Assembly (NCBI RefSeq): GCF_001544135.1
Contig: NZ_BCPV01000028.1
Location: forward strand, 1 to 49,107
Length of the DNA stretch: 49,107 nucleotides
Source: Geobacillus zalihae NBRC 101842
Lineage (GTDB): Bacteria; Bacillota; Bacilli; Bacillales; Anoxybacillaceae
Reading direction: 5' to 3'
Below the pieces are notes generated by a model that ran no database searches, was not told where the DNA came from, and saw only the letters and a list, made by a program, of their open reading frames with translations. Both the position numbers and the translations under genes were made by a program. The first letter of the stretch is position 1, and the number at the start of each line of letters is the position of its first letter. This document shows, in pieces, positions 21,143-28,592 of the stretch.

Positions 21143-21709
21143 TTACGCTTTGATTAACGAAAGCACTTCAGCGCGGGCGTTGGCATCTGTTTCAAACACG
21201 CCGCGCACCGCTGTTGTCACTGTTTTGGCTCCCGGTTTTTTCACCCCGCGCATCGTCATGCACATATGCTCCGCCTCAACAACGACCATCACCCCATGCG
21301 GCTCAAGCGCCTCGACGATCGAATCAGCGATCGTTGCCGTGATGCGCTCTTGCAGCTGCGGGCGGCGCGCCACCGCCTCAACGGCTCGAGCGAGCTTGCT
21401 CAGCCCGGTCACTTTCCCTTCCCGCGGAATATAGGCGACGTGGGCAGCGCCAAAAAACGGCACTAAATGGTGTTCGCACATCGAATAAAACGGAATATCT
21501 TTGACGAGCACAAGCTCCTCATGTTCCTCGCTGAATACGGTTTGAAAGTGTTGCTTCGGGTCTTCCTGCAGCCCAGCGAACACCTCGGCATACATTTTCG
21601 CCACCCTCTTCGGCGTATCGACGAGCCCTTCGCGGTTTGGATCTTCCCCGATCGCCTCAAGAATGAGGCGGACCGCATATTCAATTTGCGCAAAATTGAT
21701 CTCTGGCAT
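21143..21709 (-). CDS. folE: GTP cyclohydrolase I
   Basis: It opens GTP to dihydroneopterin triphosphate, the first step of tetrahydrofolate synthesis. The 188-residue protein has the zinc ligands in [20 protein letters not shown] and [12 protein letters not shown], plus [12 protein letters not shown] and [20 protein letters not shown]. The ATG at 21709 (MPEINFAQ) gives the usual family length; AGGAGG lies eleven bases upstream, a little far. It is also named mtrA in Bacillus because it is co-transcribed with mtrB. Confidence 0.95.
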   Translation of the reverse strand: MPEINFAQIEYAVRLILEAIGEDPNREGLVDTPKRVAKMYAEVFAGLQEDPKQHFQTVFSEEHEELVLVKDIPFYSMCEHHLVPFFGAAHVAYIPREGKVTGLSKLARAVEAVARRPQLQERITATIADSIVEALEPHGVMVVVEAEHMCMTMRGVKKPGAKTVTTAVRGVFETDANARAEVLSLIKA

Positions 21710-21753
21710 ACAAACAACATCCTCCTGCATCATAAAAGCTGCATGTAATCCGA

Positions 21754-21781
21754 TTCTAGCATAGGGAGCCAAAAAAAACAA
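21754..21781 (-). promoter_or_regulatory. Promoter of folE-mtrB
   Basis: Minus strand: TTGTTT (21776-21781), a 16-base spacer, and TAGAAT (21754-21759) preceded by TGC, an extended -10. It overlaps the U-tract of the hup terminator and lies about 45 bases before folE. Confidence 0.6.
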
Positions 21782-21813
21782 AAAAGAAGGGCCGGTGGAT
21801 CACCTGCCCTTCC
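21781..21813 (-). terminator. Rho-independent terminator after hup
   Basis: Minus strand: GAAGGGC paired to GCCCTTC, with AGGTG/CACC extending the stem, then TTTTTT. This isolates hup from folE-mtrB. Confidence 0.85.
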
Positions 21814-21837
21814 CTCCTGCGCTCCTGCTATGTAGGC

Positions 21838-22110
21838 TTACTTGACGGCATCTTTCAATGCTTTGCCCGGTTTGAATGCAGGAACTTTGCTTGCCGGAAT
21901 TTCCATTTCTTCGCCCGTTTGCGGGTTGCGTCCTTTCCGGGCGGCGCGCTCGCGCACTTCAAAGTTTCCAAAACCGATTAATTGCACTTTATCGCCTTTT
22001 CGCAGCGCTTCTGTAATCGAATCAAACACCGCATCAACGGCTTTTGTCGCATCTTTTTTGGAAAGACCGCTTGTTTCAGCGACTGCGTTGATCAATTCCG
22101 TTTTGTTCAT
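21838..22110 (-). CDS. hup: HU family DNA-binding protein
   Basis: The main bacterial histone-like protein (HBsu type, hbs in B. subtilis). The 90-residue sequence starts [21 protein letters not shown]. It has the DNA-binding arm with [30 protein letters not shown], including the intercalating proline region, and [23 protein letters not shown] is eight bases before the ATG; an in-frame GTG three codons earlier is less likely. It is flanked by its own promoter and terminator and is preceded by a long leader. Confidence 0.97.
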   Translation of the reverse strand: MNKTELINAVAETSGLSKKDATKAVDAVFDSITEALRKGDKVQLIGFGNFEVRERAARKGRNPQTGEEMEIPASKVPAFKPGKALKDAVK

Positions 22111-22392
22111 GCCATTCACCTCCTCCCAAGGGGCTGGTCTTGTTTACTACCATTTGTGCACACTTTTCTGCTTTTCTATACATAGACATCCAATTCCAGC
22201 GGCAAGAAGGCCCGCGCGCCGCGCCGGCGCAGCCAATCATTCTATGTTTGCCCCGCGACAGTCCGCCTAAGATGCGTCTATGCCGCCGGCTGAAGCCCCT
22301 TCCCAACAGTTTGGGCTCCTCCTGTTTTCGCCGGGCGCAAACGAAGCCAAGGGCGAGGAAAACCGCCTTCTTCCCGCCAACAGGCGGTGACA
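22111..22392 (-). other. Long 5-prime leader of hup
   Basis: About 280 bases separate the predicted hup transcription start from the ATG, with no upstream gene. The leader is rich in GC inverted repeats: in plus-strand coordinates GCCGCCGGC is near 22280 and GCGCGCCGCGCCGGCGC near 22215. No known riboswitch pattern was recognised. B. subtilis hbs also has a long, processed leader, so this may be conserved post-transcriptional control. That link is inference. Confidence 0.5.
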
Positions 22393-22398
22393 TGCCTA

Positions 22399-22427
22399 AT
22401 CTTAACCAATTGACCGCGGAAATTCAA
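22399..22427 (-). promoter_or_regulatory. Sigma-A type promoter of hup
   Basis: Minus strand: TTGAAT (22422-22427), a 17-base spacer, and TAAGAT (22399-22404). It is the best promoter in the 775-base spoIVA-hup gap. From here to the terminator near 22600 nothing else was recognised. Confidence 0.6.
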
Positions 22428-22593
22428 CATCTTTTTTCGCAAAAACGGCCAATTTTAGGCATATTTCACCAAAACAACGATTTCAGATAAAAGATTACCA
22501 TAACGCCATGCCCATAATCAAGTGCCAATCCTGATTTCTCAAGGGTTTTGGCGATTTTTTCCCTTTGCCACTTAGCAACTGAAAAAATGGCAT

Positions 22594-22618
22594 CAAAAAA
22601 GCTCCCTTGTCGGGAGCT
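22594..22618 (-). terminator. Rho-independent terminator of spoIVA
   Basis: Minus strand: AGCTCCC (22612-22618), loop GACAA, GGGAGCT (22600-22606), then TTTTTT. It ends the transcript that leaves spoIVA and crosses two repeat units. Its promoter-proximal arm, continuing to 22640, matches the end of repeat unit 2, so the terminator may derive from a third repeat copy. Confidence 0.8.
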
Positions 22619-22644
22619 TGGCGCGCGGCCTCCGCTTTTCTTTC

Positions 22645-22763
22645 TGTCTAGCTGCGGCGCCTAGCTCTCTTCTGCCAAATAACCTTCCCCCTCGGGGTGC
22701 AAGCACCCCCTGCGGGTGAAGAACATTTGGCTTCGAGAGCTAATCTCGGCGCCTCCGCTTTTC
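22645..22763 (-). repeat. Structured intergenic repeat, unit 1
   Basis: This unit of 119 bases starts TGTCTAGCTGCGG and ends GGCGCCTCCGCTTTTC on the plus strand. It folds into one long interrupted hairpin: AGCTCTC/GAGAGCT (22663-22669 with 22735-22741), GCCAAAT/ATTTGGC (22674-22680 with 22725-22731), and an apical GGGGTGC/GCACCCC. It is non-coding and tandem with unit 2. Similar ends are common in intergenic regions of Bacillaceae, as far as I recall. Confidence 0.8.
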
Positions 22764-22767
22764 TTAT

Positions 22768-22885
22768 TGTCTAGCTGCGGCCGCTAGCTCCCTTCCGCAA
22801 AATAACCTCCGCCCTCGAAGTGCAAGCACTTCTGCGGGCGGAGAACATTTTGCCTCGGGAGCTTGGCGCGCGGCCTCCGCTTTTC
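22768..22885 (-). repeat. Structured intergenic repeat, unit 2
   Basis: The second tandem unit, 118 bases, has the same boundaries and architecture as unit 1 but different stem sequences: AGCTCCC/GGGAGCT (22786-22792 with 22857-22863), GCAAAAT/ATTTTGC (22797-22803 with 22847-22853), CTCCGCC/GGCGGAG, and GAAGTGC/GCACTTC at the apex. Its right end runs into the spoIVA stop codon (TAG followed by AAAAGCGGAGGC on the minus strand). Confidence 0.8.
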
Positions 22886-24363
22886 TATAAAATAATCGCG
22901 ATGAGGCCGCCAGAGCCTTCGTTGATGATGCGCTCAAGCGTTTCTTTCAGCTTGTAGCGGGCGTTTTCCGGCATGAGCGCGAGTTTCGCCTGAATGCCTT
23001 CACGGACGATGGAGCTGAGCGAGCGGCCGAAAATGTCAGAGTTCCAAATCGACAGCGGATCGTCTTCGAAGTCTTGCATTAAATAGCGGACGAGCTCTTC
23101 GCTTTGCTTTTCCGTGCCAATGATCGGGGCAAACTCCGATTCGACGTCAACTTTGATCATATGAATCGACGGCGCAACGGCTTTCAAACGGACGCCAAAG
23201 CGCGACCCTTGGCGGATGATTTCCGGTTCGTCAAGACTCATGTCAGACAAAGCGGGCGCAGCGATGCCGTAGCCGGTTTGTTTGACCATTTTCAGCGCGT
23301 CGGCGATTTGGTCATATTCCGCTTTCGCATGGGCGAAGTCTTGCATGAGCTGAAGCAGATGGTCTTTGCCGCGAATCTCGACGCCGACGATTTCTTTTAA
23401 AATTTGATCGTACAGCTCATCCGGTGCATACAAGTCAATTTCGGCGATCCCTTGCCCCATTTCGATGCCGGCAAGCGCCGCTTTTTCGATGAAATCGTAC
23501 TCGGCAAACTGCTGCACAACCCGGTCGACGTCGCGCAGCCGTTTGATGTCTTTGACGGTGTCGCGCACCGCTTCTTGGTAGCTTTCGCGCAGCCAATGAT
23601 CTTCGCGCAGCACCATCACCCAGCTCGGCAAGTTGACGTTCACTTCAAGCACCGGGAATTCATATAATGCTTCGCGAAGCACGTTATACACGTCGGCTTC
23701 GCGCATGCTTTCCACGCTCATGGCGAGCACCGGAATGTCGTACTTTTCGGCGAGCTCGCGGCGAAGCGCCTCGGTTTCCGGATGGTGTGGCCGAACGGTG
23801 TTGACGATCATAATGAACGGCTTGCCGACTTCTTTGAGCTCGCTAATGACCCGTTCTTCCGCTTCGACATAGTCTTGGCGCGGAATTTCCCCGATCGTGC
23901 CGTCCGTCGTAATGACAACTCCAATCGTCGAATGTTCTTGGATGACTTTTCTTGTCCCGATTTCCGCCGCCTCTTGGAACGGGATCGGCTCTTCATACCA
24001 AGGCGTGTGGATCATCCGCGGCCCGTTTTCGTCTTCATATCCTTTTGCGCCGGGCACGGCGTAGCCGACGCAGTCGACAAGACGGATGTTGACTTCAAGA
24101 CCCTCATCAACTTTCACCGTCACCGCCTGGTTTGGCACGAACTTCGGTTCTGTCGTCATGATCGTCTTGCCGGCGGCGCTTTGCGGCAGTTCATCTTGGG
24201 CGCGCGCTTTATCGGCTTCGTTTTTAATGTTCGGAATCACGACCAACTCCATAAACCGTTTAATAAACGTCGATTTTCCGGTGCGGACGGCGCCGACAAC
24301 CCCTAAATAAATGTCGCCGCCGGTCCGCTCGGCGATATCTTTAAAAATATCGACCTTTTCCAA
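22885..24363 (-). CDS. spoIVA: Stage IV sporulation protein A, spore coat ATPase
   Basis: SpoIVA polymerises on the forespore outer membrane using ATP hydrolysis and forms the base layer of the spore coat. The 492-residue protein begins MEKVDIFKDIAERTGGDIYLG, with the Walker A motif GAVRTGKST at residues 24-32, and ends in the conserved SGGLIAIIL membrane-associating tail. The start is TTG, with GGAGGGG six bases upstream; no ATG fits. It stands between yphF and hup as in B. subtilis. Expression by sigma-E is expected, but I could not place that promoter with confidence. Confidence 0.96.
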   Translation of the reverse strand: MEKVDIFKDIAERTGGDIYLGVVGAVRTGKSTFIKRFMELVVIPNIKNEADKARAQDELPQSAAGKTIMTTEPKFVPNQAVTVKVDEGLEVNIRLVDCVGYAVPGAKGYEDENGPRMIHTPWYEEPIPFQEAAEIGTRKVIQEHSTIGVVITTDGTIGEIPRQDYVEAEERVISELKEVGKPFIMIVNTVRPHHPETEALRRELAEKYDIPVLAMSVESMREADVYNVLREALYEFPVLEVNVNLPSWVMVLREDHWLRESYQEAVRDTVKDIKRLRDVDRVVQQFAEYDFIEKAALAGIEMGQGIAEIDLYAPDELYDQILKEIVGVEIRGKDHLLQLMQDFAHAKAEYDQIADALKMVKQTGYGIAAPALSDMSLDEPEIIRQGSRFGVRLKAVAPSIHMIKVDVESEFAPIIGTEKQSEELVRYLMQDFEDDPLSIWNSDIFGRSLSSIVREGIQAKLALMPENARYKLKETLERIINEGSGGLIAIIL

Positions 24364-24421
24364 ATGACTCCCCTCCAGTCCTTCGGTCGTTATAAGAAAC
24401 AGTGGAATGAGCTAGCATAGT

Positions 24422-24450
24422 CGGACACTATATGCATATGATGTTGTCCG
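24422..24450. promoter_or_regulatory. Inverted repeat upstream of spoIVA
   Basis: CGGACA (24422-24427) and TGTCCG (24445-24450) form a dyad flanking ATATGCATAT. It is about 60 bases upstream of the spoIVA start, where promoter and operator sequences are expected. GGACAA within it loosely resembles SpoIIID-type boxes, but no regulator can be assigned. Confidence 0.35.
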
Positions 24451-24471
24451 ATTCGGTTATGACTAAAATAG

Positions 24472-24511
24472 AAAAAATCCCTTCTCTAGAATGTATTTTC
24501 CTAGAGAAGGG
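24472..24511 (-). terminator. Rho-independent terminator after yphF
   Basis: Minus strand: CCCTTCTCTAG / CTAGAGAAGGG (24479-24511), an 11-bp perfect stem followed by ATTTTTT. It ends the yphE-yphF unit and separates it from spoIVA. Confidence 0.9.
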
Positions 24512-24519
24512 AAGATGAC

Positions 24520-25242
24520 TCATTTTGTGAAAAAAATCGGTTCATTCGTCTTGGCGTCGATCGTATAGGGCAACGAATACGCCGGCACAAACAGCGAATG
24601 GTCGGTCAAAATCGGGCGAATATCGTCACCCGGCTTGTAGTGGTGCGGATATTTTTTCAACGCCGCATACAAATCAGAACGGTAGTCAATGTAAATTTCT
24701 CCATTCCCGTCGATGACAAACGGCAAGTTGTTGCCGGAAAACGGGCTGACGACATAAGGCGGCTCTTTATAGCCGAGCTTTTTGTAATCGAGCGTAAATA
24801 CGCCCGGCGCAACGACGTCTTGAAACGGCGGATATTTATGCTTGTCCGTGTACATGCTAAGCCGCAGCTTCAGATCGCGGATGCGTTCGGCTAAGCGCAG
24901 ATCAAGCAGCTTGACCGTCGGGTTCGTTTCCGCATCGATGATCATATACTGGAAGACGCCCCCGCTTTCATAGGCGTTTCCCGGCGGCTCCTGCATATAG
25001 CGGGGAACGAGCTTTTGAAAATCGACTGGATACTTCAAATACATCGGCGTGTTCATGTCGCGTGTTTTAATCGGCAGAAGCCCGCCGGTCGCCTTCCGGT
25101 ACTCATCCACCGCCGATTGGACGGCCGCCACTTGGTCTTTGTAAGGAATTTGGTTTTGTTTCAGCCGCTCTTGTGGATACAAGCAGCCGGAAAGCAGCGC
25201 CAAACATATACATGACAACAACAAGCGAGCGATTCGTTTCAT
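24520..25242 (-). CDS. yphF: Predicted lipoprotein YphF
   Basis: A 240-residue exported protein. MKRIARLLLSCICLALLSGCLYPQ is a clear lipoprotein signal with a lipobox LLSGC, so the mature chain begins at Cys20. The rest is soluble with no catalytic motif I recognise. Position between yphE and spoIVA matches B. subtilis yphF, also a predicted lipoprotein of unknown function. The ATG at 25242 has AAGGTGGG upstream. The in-frame extension to 25488 runs through yphE on the same strand and is not coding. Confidence 0.82.
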   Translation of the reverse strand: MKRIARLLLSCICLALLSGCLYPQERLKQNQIPYKDQVAAVQSAVDEYRKATGGLLPIKTRDMNTPMYLKYPVDFQKLVPRYMQEPPGNAYESGGVFQYMIIDAETNPTVKLLDLRLAERIRDLKLRLSMYTDKHKYPPFQDVVAPGVFTLDYKKLGYKEPPYVVSPFSGNNLPFVIDGNGEIYIDYRSDLYAALKKYPHHYKPGDDIRPILTDHSLFVPAYSLPYTIDAKTNEPIFFTK

Positions 25243-25259
25243 CTTTCCCACCTTTTTGC

Positions 25260-25463
25260 CTATTGCGGTGTCGGTCCGCTGAATACGACGAAAATGATGA
25301 TGATGCCGGCGAAAATCAAAAGAATGTAGGCGACGAGCGCCAACAGAAAGCGAAGCCATTTCATCTTGACTTTGTAGCGGCTTAAGTAAATGAAGCCGAC
25401 GGAAATAAACATAAACACCATCGAGGCGATGGCGATCCACATTTTCGCTAACGCCGGTGACAT
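25260..25463 (-). CDS. yphE: Small membrane protein YphE (DUF2768)
   Basis: A 67-residue protein with two membrane helices (MWIAIASMVFMFISVGFIYL and LALVAYILLIFAGIIIIFVV) joined by a basic loop RYKVKMKWLR. It matches B. subtilis YphE in length and position, the DUF2768 family, of unknown function. AAAAGGAGG precedes the ATG at good spacing. It is 17 bases upstream of yphF, likely one transcription unit. Confidence 0.82.
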   Translation of the reverse strand: MSPALAKMWIAIASMVFMFISVGFIYLSRYKVKMKWLRFLLALVAYILLIFAGIIIIFVVFSGPTPQ

Positions 25464-25507
25464 GGACGCTCCTCCTTTTTTTCGACAACTATCATTATAG
25501 CATTGGC

Positions 25508-25548
25508 AAAAAAAAGCTGAAGTAAAGCGGGGCTTTCTTTACTTCAGC
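25508..25548 (-). terminator. Rho-independent terminator after gpsA
   Basis: Minus strand: GCTGAAGTAAAG / CTTTACTTCAGC, a 12-bp perfect stem with a nine-base loop (25516-25548), then eight T. It is one of the clearest terminators in the window. Confidence 0.93.
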
Positions 25549-25643
25549 ATCCCCTCATACCCTTCCGGAAGCTCAAGCCGATGATGGTTCGCCATATTGT
25601 ATGCAGAACGAAGACGACTTGTACCGCCATTGGCCTATTTTCA

Positions 25644-26678
25644 TCATTCTTGTTCGGCAAAAATGTTGTTTAAGTCATCCATTTCTTCTTTTTTTCCGCG
25701 CGCCATGAGCGAATCGACCGCCTCTTTCGGGTCTTTTCCCGCAAACAATACGTCATAGAGAGCTTCGGTGATCGGCATCTTCACACCAAGCTCTTTCGCC
25801 AGCTCATAGGCGGCTTTTGTCGTTCGCACCCCTTCGACGACCATCCCCATGCTCTCAAGCACCTCGTCCAGCTTTTTTCCTTGGCCAAGCATGTAGCCGG
25901 CTCGCCAGTTGCGGGAATGAGCGCTCGTGCACGTGACAATCAAATCGCCGACTCCCGTCAAACCAGCGAATGTCAACGGATTGGCGCCGAGGGCGCAGCC
26001 GAGGCGGGCAATCTCGGCGAGCCCGCGCGTAATGAGGGCCGCTTTGGCGTTATCCCCGTAGCCAAGCCCGTCGCTGATGCCGGCGGCCAAGGCGATGATA
26101 TTTTTCAGCGCCCCGCCGACTTCGACGCCGATTAAATCCGGGTTCGTATACACGCGAAAATAGTGATGGTTCATAAAGATGTCTTGAATGCGGCGCGCCG
26201 CTTCCATATTGGGCGACGATACCGCCACGGTCGTCGGGTGGCGGAGCACAACTTCCTCGGCATGGCTCGGCCCGGAGAGAACGACAACATCTGCAAGCCA
26301 TTCCCCCATTTCCTCGGCGACCATTTCCGACACCCGCTTATGCGTCCCTGGTTCGATTCCTTTGCTGACGGCAACAATGGTGATCGGCTTGGCCAAGCAG
26401 GCGCGCACGTCCGCAAGCACCGTACGGATCGCTTTCGTCGGCACGGCGAGCACAACGATCGCAACGTCGTCAAGCGCAGCGCAAAGGTCGTCATAGCCGA
26501 TAATGGCGTCCGGCAGGCGAACGCCTGGCAAATATTTTTCATTTGTCCGCTTTTCGTTGATTTCGTTGATCTGCTCGGTCCGATGACCCCAGAGCCGGAC
26601 GTGGTGCCCATTGTCAGCCAGCACGAGCGCCAACGCCGTCCCCCAGCTTCCAGCCCCCAATACGGCGATGTTCTCCAT
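25644..26678 (-). CDS. gpsA: Glycerol-3-phosphate dehydrogenase [NAD(P)+]
   Basis: It reduces dihydroxyacetone phosphate to sn-glycerol-3-phosphate for phospholipid synthesis. The 344-residue protein has the dinucleotide motif [12 protein letters not shown] at residues 6-17. The catalytic region follows with [19 protein letters not shown], the lysine in [32 protein letters not shown], and TCTSAHSRN. The C-terminal acidic tail is normal. It is downstream of der as in B. subtilis. Confidence 0.96.
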   Translation of the reverse strand: MENIAVLGAGSWGTALALVLADNGHHVRLWGHRTEQINEINEKRTNEKYLPGVRLPDAIIGYDDLCAALDDVAIVVLAVPTKAIRTVLADVRACLAKPITIVAVSKGIEPGTHKRVSEMVAEEMGEWLADVVVLSGPSHAEEVVLRHPTTVAVSSPNMEAARRIQDIFMNHHYFRVYTNPDLIGVEVGGALKNIIALAAGISDGLGYGDNAKAALITRGLAEIARLGCALGANPLTFAGLTGVGDLIVTCTSAHSRNWRAGYMLGQGKKLDEVLESMGMVVEGVRTTKAAYELAKELGVKMPITEALYDVLFAGKDPKEAVDSLMARGKKEEMDDLNNIFAEQE

Positions 26679-26768
26679 CGTTTTCCACTTCCTTTATCCG
26701 ATTGTCGCAACCTTGAAAAATAGCAATCGCGCCGCCTCTTCGCTCCTGTTCGTCCGACTTTCGCGGCG

Positions 26769-26887
26769 GCGACACATGGCTTACGCTCCTGTGACACCAC
26801 CCACGCAGAACCAAGCTTTCCTTGGTTCGAGCCTCTTCGCCGGCCCCGCAGCGCGTGTCGCTGATGGGCGCGCGGCCTCCGCTTTTC
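26769..26887 (-). repeat. Hairpin element between der and gpsA sharing an end with the spoIVA repeats
   Basis: The plus-strand end GCGCGCGGCCTCCGCTTTTC is the same as the ends of the spoIVA repeat units and again directly abuts a stop codon, here that of der. The interior is different: GCGACAC (26769-26775) pairs with GTGTCGC (26855-26861), and AACCAAG/CTTGGTT (26809-26827) forms an inner hairpin. The other expected end (TGTCTAGCTGCGG) is absent. Confidence 0.55.
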
Positions 26888-28198
26888 TTATTTCCGCGGG
26901 CGGGCGATGATTTTAATCGGCGTGCCTTCAAAACCGAATGCATCGCGGATGCGGTTTTCCAAAAACCGTTCATATGAAAAATGCATCAGTTCCGGGTCGT
27001 TGACAAACGCGACAAACGTGGGCGGTTTGACGGCGACTTGCGTCATGTAATAAACTTTCAGACGCCGCCCGTTATGCGTCGGCGTCGGATTCATCGCCAC
27101 CGCATCCATGATGACTTCATTGAGCACATTTGTCTGGACGCGCATCGCATGATTGTCGCTCACAAGCCGGACGAGCGGCAAGAGCTTATGCAGCCGCTGC
27201 TTCGTTTTCGCCGATACGAACAAAATCGGCGCATAGTCCAAAAACGGAAAATGGTCGCGAATCTTCCGCTCAAATTCGACCATCGTTTTGTCGTCCTTTT
27301 CAATCGCATCCCATTTATTGACGACCAAAATGACACCGCGACCCGCTTCATGCGCGTATCCGGCGATTTTTTTGTCCTGCTCGATGATGCCTTCCTCAGC
27401 GTTTAACACAACAAGCACGACGTCCGAGCGCTCAATGGCCCTTAACGCGCGCAAGACGCTATATTTTTCCGTGCTTTCGTAAATTTTTCCTCGTTTGCGC
27501 ATCCCTGCCGTATCAATGATAACATATTCCTGCCCTTCGCGCACAAATGAGGTGTCGACGGCGTCCCTCGTCGTACCGGCGATGTCGCTGACGATGACCC
27601 GCTCCTCACCTAAAATGGCGTTGACAAGCGACGATTTGCCGACATTCGGCCGGCCAATGAGGCAAAACTTAATGACGTCTTCTTCATACTCTTGTCCACC
27701 GCCCTTTGGAAAATGACGGACAACAGCATCAAGCAAATCGCCAAGCCCTGTCCCATGAGCTCCGGAAATCGGATACGGCTCCCCAAAGCCCAGAGCGTAA
27801 AAGTCGTAAATCAAATCACGCATTTCCGGATTGTCGATTTTGTTCACCGCGAGCACAACCGGCTTATTCGACCGGCGGAGCAGCTTGGCCACCTCTTCAT
27901 CAGCCGCAGTCACACCGTCCCGGCCGTTCGTCATAAAGATGATGACATCCGCCTCATCGATGGCGATTTCCGCCTGCTGGCGAATTTGCACAAGCAGCGG
28001 CTCGTCGCCAATGTCAATGCCGCCGGTATCGATCAAATAAAACGAATGGTTCAGCCATTCGGCTCGGCTGTAAATGCGGTCGCGCGTCACTCCAGGCACG
28101 TCTTCGACGATGGAAATGCGTTCCCCGACAATGCGGTTGAAAATCGTCGATTTTCCTACATTTGGACGGCCGACAATGGCCACGACTGGATTTGCCAT
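26888..28198 (-). CDS. der: Ribosome biogenesis GTPase Der (EngA)
   Basis: An essential tandem-GTPase for 50S assembly. The 436-residue protein has two G domains: GRPNVGKST at residues 10-18 with NKID later, and GRPNVGKSS near residue 182 with NKWD near residue 295. A C-terminal KH-like domain ends in a basic tail (IKIIARPRK). The ATG follows GGGTGG. The gene lies between the YIEGIA operon and gpsA. Its stop codon touches the intergenic repeat element. Confidence 0.97.
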   Translation of the reverse strand: MANPVVAIVGRPNVGKSTIFNRIVGERISIVEDVPGVTRDRIYSRAEWLNHSFYLIDTGGIDIGDEPLLVQIRQQAEIAIDEADVIIFMTNGRDGVTAADEEVAKLLRRSNKPVVLAVNKIDNPEMRDLIYDFYALGFGEPYPISGAHGTGLGDLLDAVVRHFPKGGGQEYEEDVIKFCLIGRPNVGKSSLVNAILGEERVIVSDIAGTTRDAVDTSFVREGQEYVIIDTAGMRKRGKIYESTEKYSVLRALRAIERSDVVLVVLNAEEGIIEQDKKIAGYAHEAGRGVILVVNKWDAIEKDDKTMVEFERKIRDHFPFLDYAPILFVSAKTKQRLHKLLPLVRLVSDNHAMRVQTNVLNEVIMDAVAMNPTPTHNGRRLKVYYMTQVAVKPPTFVAFVNDPELMHFSYERFLENRIRDAFGFEGTPIKIIARPRK

Positions 28199-28241
28199 GC
28201 TACCACCCTTTATCTTCGTTTTCTCCTTACCTTTGTCGCTG

Positions 28242-28267
28242 AAAAAAAACGCCCTTTTCGGAAGGGC
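28242..28267 (-). terminator. Rho-independent terminator upstream of der
   Basis: Minus strand: GCCCTT(CCGAA)AAGGGC followed by GTTTTTTTT. It ends transcription coming from the yphA-YIEGIA operon, about 140 bases past the last stop codon and about 45 bases before der. Confidence 0.85.
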
Positions 28268-28288
28268 ATCGGTCCATCAACGCCAAGG

Positions 28289-28338
28289 GCACTTGACTGC
28301 GAGGCTAGGAAGGAAATGACTTTTTGCCAATCAAGTGC
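28289..28338. other. Inverted repeat in the untranslated region before der
   Basis: GCACTTGA (28289-28296) and TCAAGTGC (28331-28338) are an exact 8-bp dyad with a 34-base loop, located between the YIEGIA-operon stop codon and its terminator. On the minus strand it would be part of a roughly 160-base structured 3-prime untranslated region. No known RNA family was recognised. Confidence 0.4.
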
Positions 28339-28406
28339 ATCTTTTAGCGATGAACCAGGGTAGGCTACAACTGCTTTATTTTATCAAAAAGCGAAACGCT
28401 CAACAA

Positions 28407-28592
28407 CTAATGTTTGACGATAATAAGGAGCCCCTCGCTCAATTCATGGGCGATGCCATCCAAAATCGCCTCTAAATTCGCGGCGATCTGTTCCATTTCC
28501 TCTTTCGTTTGGCAAATAAAGATCGGCGCACCGCCGGCGACGCGCCCGCCGTTCATCGTAATGACGGCCAAAATTATTTTTTCATGCGTCAT
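28407..28592 (-). CDS. Small conserved protein encoded with the YIEGIA membrane protein
   Basis: A 61-residue soluble protein starting MTHEKIILAVITMNGGRVAGGAPIFICQ and ending HELSEGLLIIVKH. It overlaps the YIEGIA gene by 11 bases on the same strand, so it is translationally coupled. I believe related proteins are annotated as a capping-complex subunit for YIEGIA, but I cannot verify that name here. No membrane segment or catalytic motif is seen. The ATG at 28592 is chosen over a longer frame that lies wholly inside the neighbour. Confidence 0.75.
   Translation of the reverse strand: MTHEKIILAVITMNGGRVAGGAPIFICQTKEEMEQIAANLEAILDGIAHELSEGLLIIVKH

Noticed and set aside
22645-22885. CRISPR-like array
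   Set aside because: There are only two units, each is a hairpin with covarying stems, and there are no spacers or cas genes.
26611-26910. Plus-strand frame across the gpsA-der gap
   Set aside because: It overlaps the gpsA start and a structured repeat, has no ribosome binding site, and the product looks random.
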